DNA of 10,049 nt from Fidelibacterota bacterium (GCA_030596225.1 JAUVKO010000058.1:1-10049), one strand, 5' to 3'. Positions 1 to 7,012 are shown, counted from the first letter of the stretch. Notes: generated by a model from the letters alone, not told the origin. Translations and numbers: made by a program.

Positions 1-165
1 AAAAAGTCCCTCTCGCAGAGATCGCAGAGACGCAAAGTGTTGATAATTATGCACATACAGCAATATCGTCTAAGGGTTTATATTTATTACAGATAGAGCT
101 GTTTTCATGTTTTCTCTCATACTTTTTGCGGCTTCGTCAAATTTAGTAAGTCTGGAAGATTTATC
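1..165. other. Non-coding start of window
   Basis: I see no convincing gene here. One forward frame stays open for about 31 codons from the first base, but its composition is unremarkable and it ends at a TAG near 94-96, so it could be chance or the tail of a gene outside the window. The stretch is AT-rich and carries a short CGCAGAGA repeat at its left end, listed separately. Confidence 0.5.
14..37. repeat. Short tandem repeat of CGCAGAGA
   Basis: CGCAGAGA occurs at 14-21 and again at 23-30, followed by a degenerate third unit CGCAAAG at 31-37. Repeats of the type GCAGAGACGCAGAG are, from memory, common in intergenic DNA of several environmental bacteria. Only two and a half units are seen here, so this may be the edge of a longer array or a decayed remnant. 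Confidence 0.4.
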
Positions 166-240
166 ATGATGCAACAACTACTGATGGTTCTCATGTCCTT
201 TGTAAGCCTCACACATATTTGGGCTCAACCAAAGTTTTAA
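166..240 (+). pseudogene. Orphan signal-peptide ORF, probable remnant of a secreted-protein gene
   Basis: A 24-codon reading frame begins with tandem ATG codons and ends at TAA (238-240). The peptide starts MMQQLLMVLMSFVSL and ends THIWAQPKF. It has a hydrophobic core followed by a W-A-Q signal-peptidase-I-like site, and only about four residues would remain after cleavage. A plausible Shine-Dalgarno, GGAAGA at 154-159, sits 6 nt before the first ATG. The simplest reading is that the 5' end of an exported-protein gene survived while the rest was lost, perhaps with the arrival of the inverted-repeat element that begins 10 bases downstream. It could also be a genuine small membrane peptide or a chance ORF. 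Confidence 0.35.
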
Positions 241-249
241 AAACTACTA

Positions 250-410
250 ATACCAATTGCACCTCAAATTTGCACTAAATTTCTGCATCTTTTCCCGTTT
301 TAGTGCACTTAAAATTTTCACCATAGCTACTGCTATGCTTCTAATTGTGAAGCTTCTAAAACGAAAAAATATTTTGGACTTATAGTGCACCTTTGAAATA
401 CAATTGGTAT
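250..410. mobile_element. MITE-like imperfect palindrome with ATACCAATTG terminal inverted repeats
   Basis: The left end ATACCAATTG (250-259) is the exact reverse complement of the right end CAATTGGTAT (401-410). The similarity continues inward: the left arm and the reverse complement of the right arm share TGCACTA, a CGTTTTAG block and further stretches. The centre is a hairpin, CATAGC-TACT-GCTATG (322-337), whose midpoint coincides with the midpoint of the terminal repeats. The whole 161 bp is therefore one long, nearly symmetric foldback with no coding capacity. A TA dinucleotide lies at 251-252 and at 408-409, compatible with the TA target duplication made by IS630/Tc1-mariner-type transposases, though TA is also part of the repeat. 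It is probably a non-autonomous element; no transposase gene is present in the window. Confidence 0.7.
271..307. repeat. Nested inverted repeat TGCACTAAA / TTTAGTGCA inside the MITE-like element
   Basis: TGCACTAAA at 271-279 is the exact reverse complement of TTTAGTGCA at 299-307, and a further TAGTGCAC lies in the right arm near 383-390. The left arm alone can therefore fold on itself, as an alternative to pairing with the right arm. Several copies of one short motif inside a small palindromic element could be transposase-binding subsites. That role is inferred. Confidence 0.5.
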
Positions 411-455
411 AAAACAGAGCAGCCCCCTCGGAAATAATCCCGAGAGGGCTGTCTT
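411..455 (-). terminator. Rho-independent terminator of ppdK
   Basis: CAGCCCCCTCGG (420-431) pairs with CCGAGAGGGCTG (440-451), giving a 12-bp stem with a single C/A mismatch and an 8-nt loop. Read on the minus strand, the hairpin lies shortly after the ppdK stop codon and is followed by CTCTGTTTTATA. The U-run is short and runs into the end of the MITE-like element. It is placed and oriented to terminate ppdK; the plus-strand side has no T-run. Confidence 0.8.
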
Positions 456-476
456 ATTCAGTGTCGATTATTATGA

Positions 477-3185
477 TCAGTTTTCGCGAATAACTGCCTG
501 TGCAGCAGCCAATCTAGCGATGGGTACCCGGTAAGGCGAGCAACTCACATAATCCAAACCGACTCTGTGACAGAATTCTACAGAACTTGGTTCACCACCA
601 TGTTCACCACAAATTCCCAGTTTGATATTCGGACGCGTTGCTTTTCCTTTTTCGCAAGCCATCTTAACTAATTGTCCCACACCATCCTGATCGAGGACTT
701 CAAAAGGATCATTTTTCAATATTCCTTTTTCGAGATAAACCGGTAAGAATTTCCCGGCATCATCCCGAGAATATCCAAAGGTCATCTGAGTCAGATCATT
801 GGTGCCAAATGAGAAGAATTCGGCACTGGTCGCAATCTCATCAGCCGTTAAAGCAGCCCGTGGGATCTCAATCATTGTCCCAACCATGTGATCAATTGAA
901 TCACCGATTTCAGCAAACAATGTTTTAATGGTTTCACGAACGATATTTTCCTGCATTTTCATCTCGCTCAGAGTGCCAGTTAGGGGAATCATGATCTCAG
1001 GTTTGGCAACAATTCCCTTGGCCTTCAGTGCTAAAGCTGCACCCATAATAGCCCTGGTCTGCATAACGGTGATCTCAGGATAGGTGTTTCCCAAGCGACA
1101 TCCTCTGTGACCCAGCATAGGATTGAATTCAGAAAGATCTTCAACCTTGGCTTTAATATCAGCTACAGATAAACCCATGACATCCGCCATTTCCTGCTGA
1201 CCCTTTTCGTCGTGAGGAACAAACTCATGCAGAGGTGGATCCAGTAAACGAACAGTAACAGGTAGATCCTGCATGGCTTCAAAGATACCCTCAAAATCTT
1301 TTTGCTGGATTGGCAGTAGTCTTTCCAGGGCAGCTTCACGACCTTCAACATCATCGGCAAGAATCATTTCACGCATGGCGACAATTTTATCACCTTCAAA
1401 GAACATATGTTCCGTACGGCAGAGACCGATTCCTTTGGCGCCAAATTCACGAGCAATATGGCTTTCGCGGGGTGTATCTGCATTCGTCCTGACATACATT
1501 CTGGCATATTTATCAGTAATGCCCATAAGTTTTCCAAAATCGCCACTTACTTCAGGATCAATTGTTTTGATCTTGTCCAGGAATATTTCGCCTGTTGAGC
1601 CATTGAGTGAAACCCAATCACCTTCGTTGAAAACTTCACCATTAATCGTCAGGGTCCGGGCTCTATAATTGATCTTCAATTCTCCAGCACCTGATACACA
1701 GCATTTACCCATTCCCCTGGCAACAACAGCTGCATGAGAGGTCATTCCACCACGAGCGGTTAATATTCCATTGGCAATGTTCATACCTTCCAGGTCTTCC
1801 GGTGAGGTTTCGATTCTTGCCAGGATGGTATTTTTATACTTATCCGCTTCATCAGCAAAAAATACCAATTGACCTGTAGCAGCTCCTGGAGAAGCCGGTA
1901 ATCCTTTGGTCAATAATTTCGCTGAAGCCATAGCTGCTTTATCAAATACAGGATGAAGAAGCTCATCTAACTTGTTGGGCTCAACCCGCATGAGGGCTTC
2001 TTTTTCATCAATTTCACCATTGTCCAGCATTTCCATGGCGATCCGCACCATTGCTGCTCCGGTACGCTTTCCGCTCCGGGTTTGCAACATCCACAGTTTA
2101 CCGTCCTGCATGGTAAACTCAACATCCTGCATATCTTTATAATGATCTTCAAGTTTATGTTGAATGGCATTCAATTCAGCATAAATCTCCGGCATTAATT
2201 CTTCCAAAGAGGGATAGGTTTTAACTCTATCTGCTTCATTTACATCAGCCAGGACAGCCCAGCGTTCTGAGCCAAGTTTTGTGATCTGCTGCGGAGTGCG
2301 AACACCGGAAACTACATCTTCACCTTGGGCATTGATTAGATATTCACCATTGAAAACGTTCTCGCCGGTTCCGGCATCCCGGGTAAAGGCAACACCGGTA
2401 CCTGAATTATCACCCATATTTCCAAAAACCATGGCCTGTACATTTACAGCCGTACCCCAATCACCGGGGATTTTATTCATTTTGCGATAATAAACGGCTC
2501 TGGGAGTTTCCCATGAATCAAAGACAGCCATAACAGATCCCCAGAGTTGATCCCAAGGATCATCTGGAAATTCCCTACCGGTCTTCCTGGTCACTGCAGC
2601 TTTGAATTTTGAGACAAGCTCTTTTAAATCTTCAACAGAAAAATCCGTATCTAACTCAATTCCACGAGCTTCCTTAACTTCTTCCATGATGGCTTCAAAG
2701 GGGTCAATATCTTCTTTTGATTCAGGCTTCATTCCCAAAACAACATCACCGTACATCTGAACAAAGCGACGGTATGAATCCCAGGCAAAACGATCATTAC
2801 CTGATTTCTTGGCAAGCGCTTCTACAGCATTGTCATTTAGCCCTAGATTTAGAACCGTATCCATCATGCCCGGCATGGAAACCCTGGAACCTGAGCGAAC
2901 AGAGAGTAACAAGGGATTTTCTTGATCACCAAATTTTGCCCCCATTACTGCTTCAGTCTTAGAGACAGCTACTTCAACCTCTGCTTTGATCATAGCAACC
3001 GTTTTAGTTTGACCAACCTTGTTATATTCTGTACAAACTTCTGTCGTAATCGTAAAGCCGGCAGGAACAGGAATGCCGAGACCACTCATTTCAGCCAGAT
3101 TGGCTCCTTTACCACCCAATAAATTCCGATAGGAGGCATTCCCTTCGGCTTTTCCTCCACCAAATACGTAAACATGTTTAGCCAT
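477..3185 (-). CDS. ppdK: Pyruvate, phosphate dikinase
   Basis: Cytoplasmic enzyme that reversibly converts pyruvate, ATP and phosphate into PEP, AMP and pyrophosphate, serving gluconeogenesis or pyrophosphate-linked glycolysis. The 902 residues are full length (family usually about 870-900) with all three domains. The N-terminal ATP-grasp part has FGGGKAEGNAS and LLGGKGANLAEM (residues 8-33). The swivelling phosphohistidine domain has GGMTSHAAVVARGMG with catalytic His484. The C-terminal PEP/pyruvate TIM barrel has LGHRGCRLG (691-699), FGTNDLTQMTFGYSRDDAG (793-811) and GICGEHGG with the proton-donor Cys859. The start is supported by AAAGGA about 10 nt upstream. It is transcribed alone with its own terminator. 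No PPDK regulatory kinase/phosphatase gene (PF03618 family) is visible nearby. Confidence 0.97.
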   Translation of the reverse strand: MAKHVYVFGGGKAEGNASYRNLLGGKGANLAEMSGLGIPVPAGFTITTEVCTEYNKVGQTKTVAMIKAEVEVAVSKTEAVMGAKFGDQENPLLLSVRSGSRVSMPGMMDTVLNLGLNDNAVEALAKKSGNDRFAWDSYRRFVQMYGDVVLGMKPESKEDIDPFEAIMEEVKEARGIELDTDFSVEDLKELVSKFKAAVTRKTGREFPDDPWDQLWGSVMAVFDSWETPRAVYYRKMNKIPGDWGTAVNVQAMVFGNMGDNSGTGVAFTRDAGTGENVFNGEYLINAQGEDVVSGVRTPQQITKLGSERWAVLADVNEADRVKTYPSLEELMPEIYAELNAIQHKLEDHYKDMQDVEFTMQDGKLWMLQTRSGKRTGAAMVRIAMEMLDNGEIDEKEALMRVEPNKLDELLHPVFDKAAMASAKLLTKGLPASPGAATGQLVFFADEADKYKNTILARIETSPEDLEGMNIANGILTARGGMTSHAAVVARGMGKCCVSGAGELKINYRARTLTINGEVFNEGDWVSLNGSTGEIFLDKIKTIDPEVSGDFGKLMGITDKYARMYVRTNADTPRESHIAREFGAKGIGLCRTEHMFFEGDKIVAMREMILADDVEGREAALERLLPIQQKDFEGIFEAMQDLPVTVRLLDPPLHEFVPHDEKGQQEMADVMGLSVADIKAKVEDLSEFNPMLGHRGCRLGNTYPEITVMQTRAIMGAALALKAKGIVAKPEIMIPLTGTLSEMKMQENIVRETIKTLFAEIGDSIDHMVGTMIEIPRAALTADEIATSAEFFSFGTNDLTQMTFGYSRDDAGKFLPVYLEKGILKNDPFEVLDQDGVGQLVKMACEKGKATRPNIKLGICGEHGGEPSSVEFCHRVGLDYVSCSPYRVPIARLAAAQAVIREN

Positions 3186-3195
3186 GATTAAATTA

Positions 3196-3201
3196 TCCTT
3201 T
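3196..3201 (-). promoter_or_regulatory. Ribosome binding site of ppdK
   Basis: On the minus strand AAAGGA lies 10 nt before the ATG at 3185-3183. The spacing is slightly long but acceptable. It supports the start that gives the canonical ppdK N-terminus (MAKHVYVFGGG). Confidence 0.6.
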
Positions 3202-3395
3202 CACATCAATATATATAAATTCTGTTGAATCGTGTCTCATGCCTGAGTGACGAATGTCCATGCGTCGAATTAAACTTTTTTTGGCTCGCATTGCCAGCAA
3301 TTTCAACCATTGCCTGTTTATAATTATCATCTGCTGAGAATTAGAAGAAAAGCAGATAAGACGCAATAGAGAAAAGCAATGAATTGAATTATTCC

Positions 3396-3400
3396 GAGGA
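3396..3400 (+). promoter_or_regulatory. Ribosome binding site favouring the ATG at 3405
   Basis: GAGGA stands 4 nt before ATG 3405. Neither the alternative TTG at 3384 nor ATG 3429 has a comparable purine-rich motif. This is why 3405 is chosen, although the spacing is short and sequence similarity to the family only begins at ATG 3429. Confidence 0.45.
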
Positions 3401-3404
3401 TTTC

Positions 3405-4028
3405 ATGATTTTCGGTCTAAATTTTAATATGAAAACATTACTTATCTATGCCCTTAACCCTGAAGCAGGAATTCTGAAGCAGCATTTCCCAAAAGCATCC
3501 CAACAACTCTCTCAGCAAAGTCTGGAACTTCTAGCCCTGGATGCAAGTTATGATCTCTTAAGAACCGGAATAGGTATGGATCGAACCCGTGCTGCATTAA
3601 ACCACATTTCTGATCCAAAACTTTATGATCAGGTCATCCACTTTGGGGTTAGTGGATCTCTTACAGAGAAACTTGCTGTTCGATCTCTAATATGTGGACA
3701 CCGATTCTCCGCTTCAGATCTCCCACTAATTGAATTAGCTATCCCGGAAAAACCTCTCTCCGGGGTTAAAATCGTGACCTTTTATAGCAGTATTAAGGTG
3801 GTCTCTGATGAAGCTTCACGAGATCAGGCAGCTTTCGAGGGAGCCCAAGCTGTGGATATGGAATCATATATTGTGGCTGAATTCTGCAACAAATATAATA
3901 TACCACTCTTAGCCTTACGAATTATCTCAGATCGCGCCGGACAATCAACTCCTGCTGAATTCCGGCAAAACTTCAAACAGGCATCCAAGGTGCTTCAACA
4001 CTACCTCTTAAATAGCATCCTCAAGTAA
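3405..4028 (+). CDS. Nucleoside phosphorylase/MTAN-fold nucleosidase, possible futalosine hydrolase
   Basis: A cytoplasmic enzyme of the PNP/UDP family (PF01048), which cleaves the N-glycosidic bond of nucleosides. Numbered from ATG 3405 (207 aa), the family start MKTLLIYALNPEAG begins at residue 9. The Glu of NPEAG aligns with the catalytic Glu12 of MTA/SAH nucleosidase, FGVSGSL (80-86) matches the sugar-binding glycine motif, VDMESY (150-155) carries the ribose-binding Met-Glu pair, and LRIISDRAG holds the catalytic Asp176. The protein is shorter than E. coli MTAN (232 aa), the missing part lying between the GVSGSL and VDMES motifs. Futalosine hydrolase (MqnB) of the alternative menaquinone route is the best guess; MTA/SAH nucleosidase or an HpnG-like phosphorylase remain possible. 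The next gene starts 14 nt downstream, suggesting co-transcription. ATG 3429 is an alternative start (199 aa). Confidence 0.7.
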   Translation: MIFGLNFNMKTLLIYALNPEAGILKQHFPKASQQLSQQSLELLALDASYDLLRTGIGMDRTRAALNHISDPKLYDQVIHFGVSGSLTEKLAVRSLICGHRFSASDLPLIELAIPEKPLSGVKIVTFYSSIKVVSDEASRDQAAFEGAQAVDMESYIVAEFCNKYNIPLLALRIISDRAGQSTPAEFRQNFKQASKVLQHYLLNSILK

Positions 4029-4042
4029 TTGAAAACTTCAAC

Positions 4043-4879
4043 ATGAATATTTCTGTTGTTATTCCCACTTTTAACCGAGCTCATACTATCGAACAAGCTC
4101 TTGAGTCGGTGTTTCAACAAACTTATTCGGCACTGGAAATTATTGTGGTGGACGATGCTTCTAGTGATTCAACATCTAAGATATTGCACCAATACATTGG
4201 TCGGATAACGGTCATCACCAACAAGAGTAATCAAGGTGTCTCCTATTCCAGAAATCAGGGAATCGAGGCAGCCAAGGGAGACTGGATCGCTTTTCTAGAC
4301 TCAGATGATCTCTGGGATAAGCAAAAGTTGGCAAATCAGAAGTTGTTTCATGACGCAAACCCTAATTTGCTTATCAGTCAGTGTGATGAGATCTGGATTC
4401 GAAATGGGGTCAAGGTCAACCCCATGGCTAAGCATGCAAAACAGGGAGGCTGGATCTTCGAAGCCTGTATCCCTCGTTGTATTGTGAGTCCCAGTGCTGT
4501 CATTATTCATAAAAGTGTATTCAAGAAAATTGGCCTGTTTGATCCTGACCTCCCGGCTTGTGAGGACTATGATCTTTGGCTCCGAATTGCACCTCATTTT
4601 GAGATAGCCTATCTGGACAAAAAGCTAATGACCCGCTATGGCGGTCATGATGATCAGTTGAGTAAAAAATTCTGGGGAATGGATCGTTTTCGAGTTACTG
4701 CCATGGAGAAACATATAGATAGTCCACTCGACCCTCATTGGAAAAAGACTTTGTTAGAAGAACTGATCTTTAAGTGTGGAATCGTCGCTGCAGGGGCTCG
4801 TAAGCGTGATAATCATGAGCTTTCAGAACGTTACCTCAAAAAGCAGCAGCGCTATCAAGCTCAATTAAAATCTATATAA
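4043..4879 (+). CDS. Family 2 glycosyltransferase (GT-A fold)
   Basis: It transfers a sugar from a nucleotide-sugar donor to a glycan or lipid acceptor at the cytoplasmic face. The 278 residues show the GT2 layout: SVVIPTFNRAHTIEQALESV at the N-terminus (nucleotide binding), VVDDASSDST (35-44), NQGVSYSRNQGI (63-74), the metal-binding FLDSDDLW (84-91) and the acceptor-side CEDYDLWLRI (173-182) with a likely catalytic Glu174-Asp175 pair. No transmembrane segment is seen, so it is probably soluble or peripheral. The C-terminal 60 residues are charged and helical. It lies 14 nt after the nucleosidase gene with no clear Shine-Dalgarno, consistent with an operon. Its acceptor cannot be told: no other polysaccharide or LPS gene lies in the window, so it is an isolated GT2. 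Confidence 0.9.
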   Translation: MNISVVIPTFNRAHTIEQALESVFQQTYSALEIIVVDDASSDSTSKILHQYIGRITVITNKSNQGVSYSRNQGIEAAKGDWIAFLDSDDLWDKQKLANQKLFHDANPNLLISQCDEIWIRNGVKVNPMAKHAKQGGWIFEACIPRCIVSPSAVIIHKSVFKKIGLFDPDLPACEDYDLWLRIAPHFEIAYLDKKLMTRYGGHDDQLSKKFWGMDRFRVTAMEKHIDSPLDPHWKKTLLEELIFKCGIVAAGARKRDNHELSERYLKKQQRYQAQLKSI

Positions 4880-4899
4880 TTATTGATTGTCAGTAAAAC

Positions 4900-5697
4900 T
4901 TACTCGACCAAATCATTGCGAATACTAGCAAATTTTAAGGTAGAGTACAGATTTCTATAAAAAGGTGGCTGAATGGTTTGCAGCTGTTCCATAGCTGCTT
5001 CAAAATCATAGTCAAAGCGCCTCATATCCCAATTGATGAAATCACCTTTGATGGTCAGAAAGACAACCACACCGCGCATGTCTTCATCAAAAGGTAAGCC
5101 GGTAGATCCGGGGCAAAAAACCCGGAGATTTCCAAAACGTTCATTGCGTGGAATGTGGATATGTCCATGGACAAAGATAAATCTCTCTGTTTGAGGATGT
5201 CTTTTCTGTCCATGATCACGCCATTTACGTGCTTCTTCCAAGGTGGGCGGTTGTTCATCTCTTCCAAACCAGGCATGAGTAAATTCAACATAAGTGCTGT
5301 TGATACTCACATCATAAGACATTCTCATCTTACGGATAAACGCTTGGCCCTCATCTCCCAATTGTTCTGCTGTCCATTTCTCATTGGCAATAATATCAAT
5401 GCAAACCGGATCATCGGGATCCATTCCTTCGATAGTGGCCCGTTCATACTCCCAAATATGTTCCACCAGATACCGGTCATGGTTCCCGCGGATAAAAATA
5501 GCATTATCCAATGATTGTAACTTTTCTAAAACCTGTTTTGGAGCAGACCCCAGAGAAAAATTATCCCCCAGACAAATAATATGATCCACAGCTTCATGCT
5601 CTTCTATTAGCTCCAAAGCCTTATTCAGAGCATGAATATTCCCATGGATATCTGTCAAGATAGCAAAGGTTACTGTTTGTTCATCGACTTTAGGCAT
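4900..5697 (-). CDS. Calcineurin-like metallophosphoesterase
   Basis: A probable cytoplasmic two-metal phosphoesterase of the PF12850/PF00149 type; the substrate is unknown. All metal-binding motifs are present in its 265 residues: DIHGN (16-20), GDNF (44-47), GNHD (71-74), a lone His141 in FTHAW, and VHGHIHIP (176-183), followed by the CPGSTGLP loop (196-202) usual in the YfcE-like/Metallophos_2 branch. The N-terminal beta strand (TFAILTDIHG) is only ten residues from the start, so the ATG at 5697 is plausible although no good Shine-Dalgarno precedes it. There is no signal peptide. It converges on the glycosyltransferase gene with a 20-nt gap and is divergent from the TPR lipoprotein gene. 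Diadenosine-tetraphosphatase or cyclic-nucleotide phosphodiesterase activity would both fit the fold. Confidence 0.9.
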   Translation of the reverse strand: MPKVDEQTVTFAILTDIHGNIHALNKALELIEEHEAVDHIICLGDNFSLGSAPKQVLEKLQSLDNAIFIRGNHDRYLVEHIWEYERATIEGMDPDDPVCIDIIANEKWTAEQLGDEGQAFIRKMRMSYDVSINSTYVEFTHAWFGRDEQPPTLEEARKWRDHGQKRHPQTERFIFVHGHIHIPRNERFGNLRVFCPGSTGLPFDEDMRGVVVFLTIKGDFINWDMRRFDYDFEAAMEQLQTIQPPFYRNLYSTLKFASIRNDLVE

Positions 5698-5803
5698 GTA
5701 TCAAATACCGGATTTGTATATTGTAATATTGTGGTAGTCGTATCGCATCATATTTAACGGTCTATAAATATCTCATTCTATGGGTCTAAATCAAATGCTT
5801 TTA

Positions 5804-5859
5804 AAGGCAACCTGATATATATCATATTCTTATAACAGGGTTCTTGAAAAGGTTGCCTT
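5804..5859. repeat. Inverted repeat AAGGCAACCT / AGGTTGCCTT
   Basis: Two perfect 10-bp arms (5804-5813 and 5850-5859) are separated by 36 nt that include the palindrome GATATATATC. The right arm overlaps the presumed -33 element of the TPR lipoprotein promoter. The arrangement could be a regulator binding site with two half sites or a DNA-loop element. It is not followed by a U-tract, so it is not a conventional terminator. Confidence 0.5.
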
Positions 5860-5883
5860 GGGAAGGGTAGACGAATATATTTG
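5853..5883 (+). promoter_or_regulatory. Candidate Bacteroidota-type promoter of the TPR lipoprotein gene
   Basis: TATATTTG at 5876-5883 matches the TAnnTTTG -7 consensus of Bacteroidota exactly. A TTG at 5853-5855 lies 20 nt upstream, near the expected place of the -33 element. Transcription would begin about 50 nt before the ATG at 5939. The match is short and the phylum uncertain, so this is tentative. Confidence 0.35.
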
Positions 5884-5926
5884 CGGCTGTATGAAAAACG
5901 CATCTATATATGTTCATAAATTGATA

Positions 5927-5934
5927 AGAGGAGA
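5927..5934 (+). promoter_or_regulatory. Ribosome binding site of the TPR lipoprotein
   Basis: AGAGGAGA includes GGAG at 5930-5933, 5 nt before the ATG at 5939. This strong site sets the start at the signal peptide and excludes the longer in-frame extension to 5858. Confidence 0.8.
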
Positions 5935-5938
5935 TTCG

Positions 5939-6988
5939 ATGAAACGGTCAAGAAACCTGTTGGTGTGGGTTGTGGGGCTTACCCTGCTCACTATTTTGGG
6001 GTGTGACTCCACTGACATGACTTCTGCAAAAGTTTACCTGCAGCAAAAGAACTATGACAAAGCAGAGGAAATGCTGCTGGCAGCAATGGATAAAGAGCTG
6101 ACAAATCCTGAACCAGCTTTTTTATTAGCTACCGAGATCTATTCGCGGAACAAAACCTGGGACAAAGCTGCTGATTATTTAGATAAATCTGAAGCCATCG
6201 GGCCGGCATTTGCCGCCAAAATCAAGCAGGCTCGTGAAAAATATTGGGTAGATAATTTTAATTTTGGTGCCCAGGGCTACAACGCCTTGATCAAAGGCGA
6301 AGCCAAGGACGAGGAAAAACTTTTTACTTCAACTGTCCAGGCCTTTGAAAATTGTATTCAACTTGACTCGAGTAAACCAGAATCCTATAGTACACTGTCT
6401 CAAGTTTATCTCTACAAAGAGGATTTTGCAAAAGCTAAAGAATATATGATCTTGTCTGTGGAGAAAAACCCTTCAGATATCACATCACTTACTAATCTTG
6501 GGAACCTTTATTTTCGTGATAGCGAATATGATGAGGCTCTGGTATACTTGAAAAAAGCTGTAGAAATTGATCCTTCCAACCTGAATGCCATTAAGCAAAT
6601 TGCATTTGTTTATGATGCCAAAGGTGAAAAAGATACAGCTGCTGAAGCTTATCTGAATGCCATTGAAGCTGATCCTGAAAGTACTGATCTTCACTATAAT
6701 CTCGGCGTGCTCTACTTCCAGCAGGAAAAATGGCAAGATGCTGCCGATGAATTCATAATCGTAACCAGCCTGGCTCCTACAGAGAGCGATGGCCTATTTA
6801 ACGCAGGCTTAGCATTCGGTCGTATGAAGAAATTTGATGTAGCTGAGAAATATCTGGAAATGGCTTACGAATTAACTCCGGAAAGTCTGGATGTGGTCCA
6901 TGAATTAAAAATGGCTTATTACCATAACCATGGCACCAAGTCAAAGAAATTTAAAGATATAGAAAAGATCGAGAAAAGTCTTAAGTAA
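5939..6988 (+). CDS. TPR-repeat outer-envelope lipoprotein
   Basis: A 349-residue exported lipoprotein. The N-terminus MKRSRNLLVW is followed by a hydrophobic stretch and the lipobox I-L-G-Cys22, so the mature protein should be lipid-anchored at Cys22 and probably sits at the outer membrane facing the periplasm. The rest is almost entirely tetratricopeptide repeats: two near 27-90, a less regular linker (about 95-145), then a clean run at about 148-316 with canonical features such as NLGNLYFRDSEYDEALVYLK and NLGVLYFQQEKWQDAADEF, each closed by a D/N-P turn. The C-terminus is lysine-rich. TPRs bind protein partners; no catalytic residues are expected. It has a strong Shine-Dalgarno and its own terminator, and lies upstream of the barrel-fusion gene, a plausible partner. 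The specific function is unknown. Confidence 0.9.
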   Translation: MKRSRNLLVWVVGLTLLTILGCDSTDMTSAKVYLQQKNYDKAEEMLLAAMDKELTNPEPAFLLATEIYSRNKTWDKAADYLDKSEAIGPAFAAKIKQAREKYWVDNFNFGAQGYNALIKGEAKDEEKLFTSTVQAFENCIQLDSSKPESYSTLSQVYLYKEDFAKAKEYMILSVEKNPSDITSLTNLGNLYFRDSEYDEALVYLKKAVEIDPSNLNAIKQIAFVYDAKGEKDTAAEAYLNAIEADPESTDLHYNLGVLYFQQEKWQDAADEFIIVTSLAPTESDGLFNAGLAFGRMKKFDVAEKYLEMAYELTPESLDVVHELKMAYYHNHGTKSKKFKDIEKIEKSLK

Positions 6989-7012
6989 ACTTCCTTCTTT
7001 CTGTTTTTTTTT

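Larger units (their letters stand above)
3186..3404. promoter_or_regulatory. Divergent intergenic region between ppdK and the nucleosidase gene
   Basis: This stretch must hold promoters for both divergent genes, but I cannot assign -10/-35 boxes with confidence. AT-rich candidates are the TATATATA run near 3210-3219 (toward ppdK) and TTTATAAT near 3317-3324 (toward the nucleosidase gene). A perfect short palindrome, ATTGC-CA-GCAAT, lies at 3290-3301 and could be an operator. No RNA gene or riboswitch was recognised. Confidence 0.4.
5698..5938. promoter_or_regulatory. Divergent promoter region between metallophosphoesterase and TPR lipoprotein genes
   Basis: About 240 bp of AT-rich DNA without a gene. 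An open frame upstream of the TPR lipoprotein extends back to 5858 but has neither a ribosome binding site nor a signal-peptide-like start, so it is not used. The region holds a 10-bp inverted repeat (5804-5813 / 5850-5859) and a candidate Bacteroidota-style promoter (5853-5883), both listed separately. No clear promoter could be assigned to the minus-strand metallophosphoesterase. Confidence 0.5.

Noticed and set aside
1273..1668. 131-codon open frame on the plus strand opposite ppdK
   Set aside because: It lies wholly within ppdK on the other strand, is rich in Ser, Arg and Pro as antisense shadows usually are, and shows no family motif.
3249..3284. T-rich run (CTTTTTTTTGG) as a terminator in the ppdK upstream region
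   Set aside because: No stable stem precedes it on either strand, and both neighbouring genes are transcribed away from this region.
4892..4904. Small hairpin AGTAA-AAC-TTACT between the glycosyltransferase and metallophosphoesterase genes
   Set aside because: A five-pair AT-rich stem with no U-tract is too weak to call as a bidirectional terminator.
5155..5514. 119-codon plus-strand frame opposite the metallophosphoesterase gene
   Set aside because: The minus-strand gene carries all metallophosphoesterase motifs across this stretch. The plus-strand frame has no recognisable features.
5858..5938. In-frame N-terminal extension of the TPR lipoprotein to 5858
   Set aside because: A strong Shine-Dalgarno and a complete lipoprotein signal peptide begin at ATG 5939. 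The extension has no ribosome binding site, would hide the signal peptide, and overlaps the predicted promoter.
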